Source: Sarcomyxa edulis (lineage: Eukaryota > Basidiomycota > Agaricomycetes > Agaricales > Mycenaceae). Taken from it: DNA of 64,000 bases. The notes under the pieces were generated by a model that saw nothing but the letters and a program-made list of their open reading frames with translations, was not told where the DNA came from and made no database searches. The stretch lies in assembly GCA_009761415.1 (NCBI GenBank), contig QUOL01000001.1:1116001-1180000 (forward strand), in the 5' to 3' direction. This document shows positions 12,113-23,587 of this stretch, piece after piece. Each line of letters starts with the position of its first letter. Positions within the stretch are counted from its first letter, which is position 1. Both the position numbers and the translations under genes were made by a program.

Positions 12113-12885
12113 TTAAGCTGTGATCAACCCGAGGATGGCTGCGGCTGCAGCAACGAAGCCCATCGAGGTGCTCACAATGGAGGCACCTGAGCTCGACGAT
12201 GTGCTCGCAGCCGCGGCAGCACCGGTCGCGGTGCCAGAGCCTGAAGCAGATCCGGCGGAGCCAGTTGCGGACGCGGAAGCAGCTGAAGTGGTCGATGGGT
12301 AAGCTGATCCAAATGCTTTGATTTCGAAAGGCTCAGTCTGGGCATAAATCTAGGATATTTACCTCTAGTCAGTATACACGTCCGTACACGAGGGAGGAAG
12401 TTTACGAACATCGGTCTCATTCAATGTGTTTGCTAGTTGAACGTAGTATCCGGGTCCTGCAGGCTGATTGGCCTGGTCTGCAGTGATGGTTTTGGAACAA
12501 TCAAAGTTGTTCTCGATAGAGATGATGGCAATGGGACCAGGGAAAAGGGTAGTGTTGGAATTGCCAACACTGTCATTGTGGTCGAGTTCAACATTCATCG
12601 TTCAATGTCAGTACCCCGGGAACATAAATTTGAATGGCTTACAGGACTGTGAACGTCGGGAAACTCGTGTTTTGGCAAGTCCACGCGATAACGTTCTCGG
12701 AACCAGCCACTGAGCAAGACAAGGCAAGAAAGAACCGTGAGCTACGACACATCCGACGACTTTCAACTGGTACGATACCCACCCCACCATAGATCTGGAC
12801 CACCAGGAGAGGTTAATGCAAAGTCAACGGCGGTGACAGTGGCGGCAAGGGCAGCAAGAGTGGCGGCAAATGCGAGGCGAACCAT
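12113..12885 (-). CDS. GPI-anchored Kre9/Knh1-like cell-surface protein
   Basis: A signal peptide (MVRLAFAATLAALAATVTA) is followed by the Kre9/Knh1 N-terminal Ig-like domain: VDFALTSPGGPDLWW, VAGSENVIAWTCQNTSFPTF, PGPIAIISIENNFDCSKTI, GPGYYVQLANTLNETDIYA and TEPFEIKAFGSAYPS. The tail is Ser/Ala/Gly-rich and ends in a hydrophobic segment (SMGFVAAAAAILGLITA), typical of GPI attachment. Three introns are needed. One uses the donor gttcgt inside GAT|GTTCGT to give NETDIYAQ. It is expected at the cell wall or plasma membrane, where relatives are linked to beta-glucan assembly; its direct role is unknown. Confidence 0.88.
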
Positions 12886-13256
12886 GATTTCAGCTTGTAA
12901 AGACGGTAGGAAGCAAGGTGGAAGACGGGAGGTGACGGGTCTAGAAGAATCTCAGCAAAAATGTAACCGAAACACGTCCATCACAATGGTGCTAAATTTA
13001 GGCATCAACAAGAAAGCATCCGTTTTGGACCATGTAATTAATGCGCTGGCAGGCGAGGGTAGTATGTACAACATGCATATGCAGGTGGCTCAGACACTGT
13101 ACGAGCTAGAAGATTATTTCATGAACCATTTGTTGGGCAAGGACTATGTGTCGTCCACCGTATGAAAGCATGGCCTGGCCTACAATCCCAAAAAAGAGGC
13201 AATAGATAGTGTGCTAACGTATGAAGCATGTTTAAAATACATAGCGGGTCCCAGAA
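12886..13256. other. Intergenic region, no gene seen
   Basis: About 370 bp holding the promoter of the GPI-protein gene and the 3' end of FIP1. A plus-strand frame at 12737-13165 is mostly the antisense of the GPI-protein exon and shows no independent support. Confidence 0.5.
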
Positions 13257-15591
13257 TCAACGTCGTTTGGAGCCTCTCCCCTCATCAAGTCCAGGAGAAC
13301 TCCTGCGTTTTCTGCGATTGAAGACATCAGTATTCTATCGGTGAAGTAAATAAGATCGCGACTTACCGACTCGAACTCCTCTCTTCGGGCTCACCACTAG
13401 GAGTTCGTCCTCCGCCCTCCTTGGCCGTCCCACCGTAATCCAGTCCATCGACAGCCGGAGCATTCCCGTCCCTATCCTTATATTTATTCTGGTTACGCGG
13501 GCCCGTAGGGACACCAGGTGGCAGCGGCGATGCCGGGCGCACAGGAACCGGAGGAGGAGCTATCACGTTTTCGCATCGAACAGAGACCAAAGTAAATACC
13601 ATCGATCGGTGTTACCACTCAGAGTAGTTTAACGTACCACCATCCGCACCAGCGTAAAGGCCTCTTCCTCTTCCTCTTCCTTGGAAGCCTCGTCCTCGCA
13701 GACCCACACCCCGTGCTCGGTATGGTACAGGTGTTCCACCTCGTCCAGCTTGCACGGGCGTAACATTACCTTGTGGTTGCTGTGGCTGTTGGGGCTGCAT
13801 TTCGGGATACATAGGTTGACCCATTGGATTTTGGTCCTATGAAACGGCGACTTGTGAACGGAATACTAATCGCAAAAGTCAGAAGACTCACCTGCATCCC
13901 AAAATCACCAGCCATATTCATGTTCATCATACCCTGCCCAGGTCCTCCAGGTCCGAACCCGTCTTGCATCATCTGCACACCTTGTTCTGGTGTACCATTC
14001 CCAACAACGCCACCTTGACCAGGTCCTTCTTGCATCATCTGTCTCCCGTCCATCATCTGCCTTCCGTCCCCGACCATCATTTGCCCAGGTTGCATCTGCA
14101 TCGACATGTCTCCGTTTATTCCCATTCCCATGGGGCCCATCATACCAGACATGTCCATCATCGGATTCATGCCGGGCATCATAGCTGGGTTCGGTCCTCC
14201 GCCACCCATAAGAGTCGTCGCACCTGTCATTACCATTTGCCGAACCTCCGGAGGAAGTGCAGCCAGTTGGTCTTCTGGCATTCCAGCAAAATTCTAGTAA
14301 GGAATAGAGATGAGAACGCTAACGAGATCTCTTGGAAAAAAACGGGCGTCATGCGACTTACAATAACATTGGCTTTGAGTACATTACCTAACTCGCCAAG
14401 ATCTCGTCTCCGGTAACAGTATGCCTCCCATGAGATCTCGTCGAACCCGTAATTGAACCAGTCACTTATATCTGACCCTGGTCTTCGCCATGGCTTTTCG
14501 GTCATAGCGGCAATATCTACCTCGAGAATGGAACGTCCATCTAACACACCAACGACATCAGGATTTATGGAGGGATGAGATGGTGGAGCAGTAGCAGGTG
14601 GAAGAGTAGAAGGGTCCGGGCCTTCGTCAATGGGTATCCCATTATCTGTTTGTGTCTTGGGCGGGGGTTGCGAGCCCTCAGATACTTGTGGAGGCTGAGA
14701 GCCGCCTGTGTGAACAGCGAATGATGGTTGACTACTCTGAGAAGCAGCTTGTGGTGTCGAGATTGTTCCTGATGGTGTTCCCGTTCTTCCTCCTCGCTGA
14801 TGTGGCGTATATTCTGTTGTTAGAGATGGTTGTGGAGCTAAGAATCGATGATGAGTAGCAGGTTCGTACTGGTATGATGGGAGGTACCTTTTACGGGAGT
14901 AGTCAAAGAAGCGCTTATAGAACGATTAGCTGGAGGCTTAGCAGCGGTCCCTTGTCTAGACACAAAGTCAGCTTTTCGGTATGACAAGTCAAAAGGTCGT
15001 TTCGTACCGAAAGTCAAGTGACCGCGAAGTAGGCTCCATGATGATCTCGATGTCCTGGATGGAATGTCAAGATGTTGGATCAGGAGAGACAGGAATGAGA
15101 CATACATCCTCGTCACTGTCATCCCCGTCCATTTGCTCCTCGTCCTCGTCTTCATTTGCGGCCTCGTCTACGTCTCCATTTTTGTCGTCTCTTTCTTCCG
15201 AATGCGCGGTTACATCGTTCGACGAGATTGACTCAGCTTCAACTCTGAACAACCAGCAAAGAAGGAGGAGGGGTGGGATAATGTCAACGTGAATAAGGAT
15301 GCTAAAACTTCGAAAATATGTGATCGTCGACTGCACACTCACGGCTGGTTTTGGGGCACTGAATGAATCACACGCAGATGTGGTGAGTTAAATGGTATAT
15401 TTCAACAGCGAAGATACAATTGCATAGGGTAAAGTTGTTAGAATAAAGACGTGTTCTTACCAGGGGTTTCCGAAGTTCTCGACTCTTTAGGTGCCTCCGA
15501 TGTAGATGCGTCGCCATATAGAAATTCGTCTTCGTCGTCCCTATATAGTGTCAGCTTATAAAATAGAAAGATATATGTATTCAACAGACAT
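13257..15591 (-). CDS. FIP1: Pre-mRNA polyadenylation factor Fip1
   Basis: The N-terminus MDDEDEFLYGDAST is followed by an acidic region (EDEDEEQMDGDDSDED). A Pro/Ser-rich linker precedes the conserved Fip1 motif SILEVDIAAMTEKPWRRPGS, then DISDWFNYGFDEISWEAYC, near 14400-14540. Downstream are PEDQLAALPPEVRQMVM, a long Met/Gly/Gln-rich region, RG repeats (RGRGFQGRGRGRG) and a basic tail ending GSKRR. Fip1 is the flexible subunit of the cleavage and polyadenylation factor that tethers poly(A) polymerase. The gene has many short introns. The only fitting start is an ATG at 15589-15591 whose first two bases join the G of the next exon (see findings), so the 5' end is less certain than the rest. 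Confidence 0.88.
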
Positions 15592-15787
15592 GTTATAGGA
15601 TGTCAAAGACTCGGAAGAAAGATTGAGGTTCAGAAGAGGTTGTGGCGGTTGTGGGGAATTTGAACGTGACTGAAAGAGAAACAAAACTGTGACACCCGAG
15701 CACGTAACGTCCTGTGACCCAGCTTTATTTTATTCGAATTTCGGTTACTAATTTACTACTCCTCTATATACCTCTCACTACAAGGTC

Positions 15788-18242
15788 ATGGCGGTACGTT
15801 TCCTGGTCGTCTTTCAAACATTCCGGAATCTCACAATAATGCTATCTAGCCTCCCAAACGAGACCTAAATCCAAGCGGACTAGGACGAGCGATCATCAAT
15901 AGAAAGATCAAGGATGCTCGCAGACAACAGGAATCTGGCTTAGTGAGTCTGGCCTAGGCTCCAGCAGTAGTGGACTTCGATACTAAACCCTCTTATATAG
16001 TTTGTCACCGACGTCGATCAAATTGCCCGCCTAAAATCTGTAACGCAGGAGCAGGATCTTGACGAATTCCTCAATACCGCACAACTTGCCGGGACCGATT
16101 TCACAGCTGGTACTCATCTTCCCAAATGCTTGGACGCTTTGAATACTCATAAATATTATACAGAACGTCGGAATGTGAAGATTATTCAACAATCTGTAGG
16201 CTCCACTCAAAACCCGTACCTACTAAGCGAAGAGGAAGAGAAAACAGCGGTCAAAAAGCAGCAAGAACACAAACAACGGCTCAGAGTTCCAAGGAGGCCA
16301 CCATGGACCAAAAGCATGACGACAGCTGAATTGGAAAGACAAGAAAAGGACGCTTTCTTGGATTGGCGGAGAAGTTTAGCAGAGTGAGTTGCACTTCAAT
16401 GGTGTTTGACATAAGCACTCATGTTACGATAGACTTCAAGAGGGCGAGAGCTTTCTTCTTACACCGTTCGAACGTAATCTCGAAGTCTGGCGACAACTTT
16501 GGCGTGTCCTCGAGCGTTCACACCTCGTTGTGCAAATTGTCGACGCCAGGAACCCGTTGCGATTCAGATGTGAGGATCTAGAAACCTACGTAAAGGATGT
16601 CGAGGGGCCCGAAGGTGAAAGCGGGACAGGAAAGGGCAAACGAAAAAATTTGCTCTTGATCAACAAGTCTGATCTTTTGACGGCGAAACAAAGGTACTTC
16701 CATTGAAGAAATAATCATGAATTTATGTTCTCATCAATTTGACTTTTGGGAAGATGTCTATGGGCAGATTACTTCGACAGCCAAGGAATCCAATACGCAT
16801 TTTTCTCTGCGGCCAACGCAACAGCAATACAACAGGCACGGCGAGATGCTATACTAGCAGCAGAAGAAGAACAGCGTCGCCAAGAGGAAAGCGACGGAAT
16901 GGAATCTGAAGATGAAGAAGAAGATGAGGATGAGGATGAGGAAGTCGCACCTCCGACATCTCGCGGTGCGGAGGAGGATGGCAATATCTTGGAACAAGAG
17001 TCGTCCGATGACGAGTCAGATCAGGAAGATGCCTACTACTCAGCAGAAGAGGAAGAGGACACGGAAGATGGTCATGATCCAAGAGCGAAGGTTTTGTCAG
17101 TCTTGGAGCTGGAAGACCTTTTTGTGAAAGCAGCGCCTGACCTCTCTGGTGCGTACATTCGTGGTGTCGAGTCAAATGTTTGCTTACACCTTCACATCAG
17201 AATTTACTGATGCCACTGGAAAACCACCATCAAAGCTAGTCGTGGGCCTTGTGGGTTATCCGAATGTTGGAAAGTCAAGTACGATCAATTCCCTTCTCGG
17301 CGAGAAAAAAGTCAGTGTTTCCTCGACCCCGGGAAAGACGAAACATTTCCAGACTATCAACCTTTCGGACTCGATGGTTCTTTGCGATTGTCCCGGTCTT
17401 GTATTCCCCCAATTTGCCACTACCAAAGCCGATTTGGTCTGCGATGGTGTACTACCTATCGATCAAATGCGTGAACATAATGGTCCTGCAGGTTTGGTCG
17501 TCAAACGGATACCAAAAGACGTGTTGGAGGCTACATATGGTCTAACGATAAAGGTCCAAGGTGTAGAAGAGGGCGGAGACGGAAAAGTCACCGCTGAGAA
17601 TTTCCTGATAGCATATGCCAGTAAGCAATTTCTTCTACAGCTTCGCGAGTTTAGATGCTCAGCTTCTGGTCCATAGTCGCCAGAGGTTATACGCGTTCCG
17701 GACAAGGAAATCCCGATGAGGCTCGTGCCGCAAGGTACGTACTCAAGGACTACGTCAATGCGAAGCTCTTGTTCTCCCATCCACCCCCTGGCATGACGCA
17801 GGACGAGTTCAATCAATACTCGTACCAGCTAGCTATGGATCGGGCTGCGGGTAAGAAGCGAGCACCTGTTACCCGAGTCGGAAAGGGCGCGGACACATTC
17901 GTCCCTTCAAATGTTCTACCACCACATGTCGAGGGCAGTGTGCTACCCGCTCTCGGACAGGGACTAAAATCGCGGGCTCTGGATCACGACTTCTTCGAAG
18001 GGAACTCGCCCCTCTCCTCCCGGCCTTTTGTGCAAGGCTCTGGTATCCAAAATGGAAAAGAGTTCTCGAGAGCAAAGATGTTTCCTCATCAAAATGCTGT
18101 AGCGAATGATGGGACACCTGTCGGTGGACGACGAGCACGGATAGCGGCTGTGTTGGCAAACGCAGGTGAGGTGGGTTCGGGTAAGAAACACCACAAAAAG
18201 ATGAAGAGGGTGAAGCAGCGTAGTGGGAAAGGCTACGATTGA
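15788..18242 (+). CDS. LSG1: Large-subunit GTPase Lsg1 (60S export/maturation)
   Basis: Exon 1 is only six bases (ATGGCG), then PPKRDLNPSGLGRAIINRK. The GTPase is circularly permuted: G4/G5 come first (IVDARNPLRF, LLLINKSDLL), then G1 GYPNVGKSSTINSLLG, G2 region SSTPGKTKHFQT and G3 CDCPGLVFP. An acidic insertion (SEDEEEDEDEDEEV and more) lies between G4 and G1. The C-terminal part contains ARAARYVLKDYVNAKLLFSH and a basic tail KKHHKKMKRVKQRSGKGYD. Lsg1 is a cytoplasmic GTPase that acts on late 60S subunits, driving Nmd3 release. It is divergent from FIP1, with about 195 bp between start codons. Confidence 0.95.
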
Positions 18243-18459
18243 TCTTATTTTCTCAGTCTGCACATATACATGTATCAATGTTGTACCACGAGGCGATCCT
18301 TTGAATGCAATCGAGACGCGAGGACGGGAAACGCGTGATGTCGACGCGACAGTCACGGTCACACTCGAGTTCGCGTTTCTCTCTGTTCCCAACTCCCTAG
18401 GCCTTCATTCCATGATGCTTTCGAAACAAGCCAACATCCATCACTCAGCTCCAAACATC

Positions 18460-20663
18460 ATGTCTACTGACACTATGCCGCTACAGCCCTACAAGCTTCC
18501 GAATCAGGACATATGTGCAAAATTACTTACCGTTAACAAATTAGGTCAAAAAGAAGGTGAATCCTCTGTACACAGTCTTACGCGAAGTGCCTATTTACCG
18601 TTTATCTTGCAGCCATAGTTTTGAGCATCAATAGGCCGGTCACAATCGGGAGAAATTCTTACTGGTGCGTGGATTCGAGTATCATGACCGCCATACTCTA
18701 ATTTTTGTTCTCCAGCACCTACGTCGTGAAGGATGTGGTCGTCTCGAGCGTTCATTGTAAACTATATGCGTGAGTAACATCTCTAGAACAAGTGTATTTT
18801 GCTCAATTCTTTGCAGAGTTCCCTCTAGCACCGGTGGTGTTATCGTTTCGTGCGAGGTGCGTCAGTAATAACTTCTCTTCAGACTCATTTGGTGATACTT
18901 TGGATATCATAGGACCATTCAACTAATGGATTAATATTGAATGGCCAAAAAATCAAGAAAGGATTCGTCATTCTCATGGATCGAGATGTCCTGGAGATTC
19001 CCAACTCTCAAAGTGCGTACACTCGAATCTTCTTGAGATTTTCTCTCATCAATTTTTAGGATTCGTGTGTGAACATAACTGGAAGGAGACAAAGGAGAAG
19101 GCCAATATATTCGATCCGACCCCTCCTCAACAACGAACGCATAAAGTAAGCACGCATATATGCGCCACATGTCTACATTTAACATCCCAGAATCTACTAG
19201 GATATTGGAGGATACGTAGTAACTTCCCATTGCCTCGGAAGCGGGACCTTTGCTACCGTCCACCTCGCCGTTGACACGGCAAAGCACCGTCAAGTCGCGT
19301 GCAAAAGCATCAAAATGAAGAAAGAGAAGGATATCTCCAAAGGTTTGTCAACCTGATTTCTCGCTTGCACATCGGCTGAATCACCGTGTTTCGAAAGTCA
19401 TGAAAGAAGTGACGATATTACTGAGCCTCCATCATGTGAGTAGAGGCTCGACTTCTTTTCAAAAAAATCTCTGACGTAGTTCCAATGTTCTCAGCCAAAT
19501 GTCAATCGTATATTCGATACAGCTACGGACGGGAAATTCCTGTAGAGATTCTCTCTCTCAAGTTACCATACTATGATCACTAATCATACCTTTTAGACAC
19601 ATTTTTCTCCAACTATGCACTGGCGGTGACCTTTTCACCTACATAACAACACATACCGAGACCCAATCTCGATTATGTGAGGGTGAAGCGAAATACATCA
19701 TGTACCAGTTACTCAAGGGTCTACAATACCTTCACGACAAAGCTATTTCTCATCGTGGTACGTATCTTCCGTCCAAATTCAGTCATTAACTGATCATGGC
19801 ACGTTTGAAACGCCTTAGATCTCAAAGTAATTCTGGGTTTTTCAGCTCTGTTTGTCAATAAATCTAACCATATATTGACCGATAGCCCGAAAACATCCTC
19901 CTGTACGCTCCAGGACCTTACCCTCGCATCCTTATTGCCGACTTTGGTCTCGCGCGCCCGAGAGCCTATCAAGAAACTCTCAACGTTTGTGGGACGGTGT
20001 CGTATCTACCCCCGGAAGGTATTCTAGCTTTGGATAATAAGCACCTTGGTTATGTTGGGTGCGATTCTATCTTTTATCATTCTACTGAGGCATAAGCAAA
20101 TTGAAACCCTCCAGAATGCCATCCGATTGTTGGAGTGCCGGCGTTATACTGTTCATCATGCTTTCGTGAGCGATCCTATGTAACTTCTCTCGTCACGACT
20201 CAATCACTGATGCCTTACATGCGCAGTGGCTGTCATCCCTTCGACAGCGATGCTGCCTACCTGATGACCTCATCTGAATGGTATTCTTATGAACAGAGAC
20301 ACTCGTTTGATAATTTTTCTCTTGAAGAGGAAGAAGATCGAGTCAACGGTGTCTCACTACGCAGTGGATCCATGAGGAATGAACTGAAGGTCAAGAGGAG
20401 AATTGTGAAAGGTGATATGTGTTTCTTACAATGCATCTGGAAAGATCTGCCGGATGGTACGTCTGCTATCTGCGCCTATCTGATATCTGCTTACCTATCT
20501 TATGTTTCTAGCAAAAGCTCTTGTAGGCAGACTTCTCATCGCCGATTATCACTACCGCGCCACAGTTCTCGACGCACTCGAAAGTAGATGGATACGTCGT
20601 GATCTGAAGGAGTTGGAGGTCGCGTACGAGAAGAGAGTTGCCTCGGTTGATCGTTCTCCATGA
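18460..20663 (+). CDS. FHA-domain Ser/Thr kinase (Chk2/Rad53/Dun1-like)
   Basis: The N-terminal FHA domain has RPVTIGRNSYCTYVVKD, VVSSVHCKLYAV and DHSTNGLILNGQKI (GR, SxxH and NG positions kept). The kinase domain follows: LGSGTFATVHLAV (P-loop), QVACKSIKMK (Lys), SHRDLKPENILLY (catalytic loop), IADFGLARP (DFG), VCGTVSYLPPEG, and DCWSAGVILFIMLSGCHPF. The C-terminal end is ALESRWIRRDLKELEVAYEK. FHA plus kinase in this order is typical of DNA-damage checkpoint kinases. No SQ/TQ cluster is visible before the FHA domain, so it may be a Dun1/Cds1-like effector rather than a full Rad53. At least eight introns are needed. The ATG at 18460 gives the shortest sensible leader; another in-frame ATG lies about 48 nt upstream. 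Confidence 0.88.
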
Positions 20664-21173
20664 GCTCGTTCTCAACCCTCTGTTTGCCTTCTCATTACTG
20701 TATTCCCGGATTTCCACTGTACTCATATACCCCCTACATCACTCATTGGAGGATAATCGATACACATACGCCTGATGATCAAGTGTTGTCTTTGAATCAA
20801 ACTCCATAAGTATATTTACGCAGAAATTAAGGTAACGTATACTAGGAAGGCTGGGTAACGTAAGTAGTCCGGGTTATAAGAGAGAAAGCAAAATGTGTTT
20901 CCAAGAATTATCTAGAAAGCCAGGAAGCTCTAGCTCTGTCCGTCGCATGCTCTCCAAAGAGTCTAAGCATATGCGATCACAAGCAAAATCAAAACCATCA
21001 TGTACCAAAATCATGCATTATGTCGAAAAGGCCAGCCTGAACGGCTCCTTTTGTACATGTACGCGCATCGTAACCCAAAAAAAAGAATGAACCTGAATAT
21101 GAAAGTCAGCAGATAGTACTTGACGCTATAAAACTGTATGACGACTTGCCTGATAACTCCACGTCGCTTCCGA
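20664..21173. other. Convergent intergenic region, no gene seen
   Basis: About 500 bp between the 3' ends of the kinase and P450 genes. Short frames only. Confidence 0.55.
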
Positions 21174-23328
21174 TTATACAGGCGCACGTTTCCTGAACAT
21201 GACCCTCGCTTTCCGATGCGGCAGACAATTCGCCTCGATCCACTGATTCTCCGGCCTCATACCACCCTCCGCATCAAGCTTGATATCATATGTGACCACG
21301 ATATGCGCCAACATCATCTTCAGCTCCGTCGTCGCGAAGAACCTCCCCGGACACGCACGCTTTCCGTAGCCCCAGGGTAGGTAGTCCGTGTTCGTAGTCA
21401 CCATCTGGAATTTCGCGTTCATGCCTCCTACTCCGTTGGGGGAATCTTCGAGGTTGTCACGCTGAGCCTGCATCTTGGCGAATCGGAACCCATCGAACTC
21501 GTCTGCGTACTCGTAGTTACAGCTGTCGGTGTGTATGGGACCCGAGGCGGCGAAAATGAAGGTTCCTTCTGGTAGGTAGGTTCCGTCAGAGAAGGTGAAT
21601 GGTTTGATGGCTTTGCGCATCATTGATACTATCAATATTAATATCTATCAGAAGGACGCTAGAATTTGGATTGGAGAGCTTGACGTACGAGCTCCGAGTC
21701 CAGTGAACCTCATACTCTCCTATACAAAGTGACATCTCAGCATCAATGCAACGAAGATCGAAAGAAGTGAAACTGACTTTCAAAAAACTATCGACTTTGC
21801 GCATCTCATCTATTCCACTCTTCGTCCAGCCTTCTTTCCTCACAACTTCCTCTATCTCCTCGCGCAACGGCTGAATATACTGGGGGTTTGCAGCAAGGTG
21901 GTATAAGGCATGCGTGAATGCCTGTATACGCAGTTCATTGATCAGTAATCAAGAGTAAGTGGATACGGTAGAACGTACCATGGAAGAAGTATGTATCGAT
22001 GCGAAGTTGATCGCTAGGATTCTCAAAGTCAAATCTTTAACTGTCCTCTGATACCCCTTGGCTTCGTTCATAAGCCAAGAAAGCATATCATTCTGCGAAG
22101 CGAATAGTGATGAGATCGTCTGGATCGTTCGTTGGTTCATAGAGCAACTTACGGGTTTTCCTGGATAGTCCTTCCCAAACTGATCGATCTTGCTCTGGCG
22201 AGATTCTATGATGGGTTGGAGATATTTGGTCATGAGATCTATTCTTCTAGGTAGGTTGGTGAATATACGGGCTGCGATTCTAGCATATGAGATACTTGAT
22301 GTCATTATCGGATTGAAGATCAGTGCATAGAAGAGTACGCACGGCCTTAGGATGCTAGGAAACATGCTGATGATGATAGCGCCCTTTACGACATCCGTGG
22401 CAAATTTGACATTCAGAGCTATGAACTCTGGATTCTGACCTAATTTCTTTCTATTCTTTTAGCACCATCTATTAGATCACGAGCCAAACGACACGACTCA
22501 CACAAAGGACGTCCGACAAAGACACGGTTGCTGATTCTGCAAATAACATGCATCATGGTATCAAGTGCTGGTACACTCGTCCATTCTGTGCGCGTCCCGA
22601 TGATGAGAGACGCGATGGGAACGATCACGTGGAATATACGAACCTTGTCCCTCAACAACTACCGCATCTTCAAAGGCATGTTTCATTTCGTCTTTGAGCT
22701 CTGGCGCGAGATTATTTATGTTTCGTGTCAGCTGGACGCTGACTATGGGTAGATGGTAAGGATCGTTGGTGATTCCTGCGCCCAGCGTATACGGGATCTG
22801 AACCATCTAAAAATAACGACATGAAGAACCGGTGTAAGTGATGCAGAGATGGATGCCAGAAATAAGAACTCCGCACTTCGTTGGCAGCCTCGCTAAATGA
22901 TATTTCGTCACCGGGAGCTTTACGCAGTTCTTCGATTAATTTTGGACCACTGATGACGACCAGCCATCTATTGAGGTTGGCAACTTTGAATGCAGAGCAT
23001 TTGTACTGGATAAAAGTTTCAAATGAGACACGTATGACAAGAAACCAATCAAAAAGACAGACTTTGTCATAGCCCTCCTGTATCATACTGGACGCGTTGA
23101 AAAGGAACTTGAAGGCGCCGATATAAGACACGAGAGGTCCTGAAGGACCTATGGTTGGAATTGAGCCCAGCTGCGTTGCGCATCAGGTTTTGGAGCAGAA
23201 AGGTAGGGATAACGGGGGGTAGTTACTGGTTGGCAAGTGAGGTCTTTAGCGAGTTTCATGACCAGAACGAGGAGAACTGCTATTGCTGTATACACGGCGG
23301 TCGTGCTGAAAGAATTTGAGTCTGACAT
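21174..23328 (-). CDS. Cytochrome P450 monooxygenase
   Basis: The N-terminus has a membrane anchor (FSTTAVYTAIAVLLVLVM) and a proline-rich hinge near PTIGPSGPLVSYIGAF. The ExxR motif is ESMR (in ESMRFTGLGA, split by introns). The heme loop is LPWGYGKRACPGRFFA with the ligand cysteine in CPGRFF. NDPYHLPIVSVQLTRNINNL resembles the ent-kaurene-oxidase-like group common in basidiomycetes (CYP512 and relatives), but the family cannot be fixed by eye. It is expected on the ER membrane, oxidising a lipophilic substrate with a P450 reductase. There are about ten introns. No terpene cyclase, PKS or other pathway gene lies near it, so it looks like a stand-alone P450. Confidence 0.92.
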
Positions 23329-23464
23329 GATGAGAGTTGGAAAGAAGGAGTCTGAAAGAAAGAAAGAAAACTGCGGTTAGATCTTGGCAGGATGAAGTTA
23401 AGTTTCAAGTTGCGCTTAAATGGATGTGAACGTGTTTGGGGGGTGACGGATAGTGACGCGTGGG

Positions 23465-23530
23465 CACGTGCTCGTGATAAGATAAGATTAGATTAGATTA
23501 AGAAAGATTAGATCGTGATTAGATCTTCTC
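23465..23530. promoter_or_regulatory. Shared promoter with E-box, GATA sites and GATTA repeat
   Basis: The 259-bp gap between the divergent P450 and esterase genes holds CACGTG (23465-23470), two overlapping GATAAG sites (23476-23486), and GATTA units repeated several times to about 23521. GATAAG is the consensus of fungal GATA factors. Activity is inference. Confidence 0.4.
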
Positions 23531-23587
23531 ACATTCGCTCCCAGACTTGCTCCAGTCCTTCTCCATCATCCCATTAGTGATATCCAG

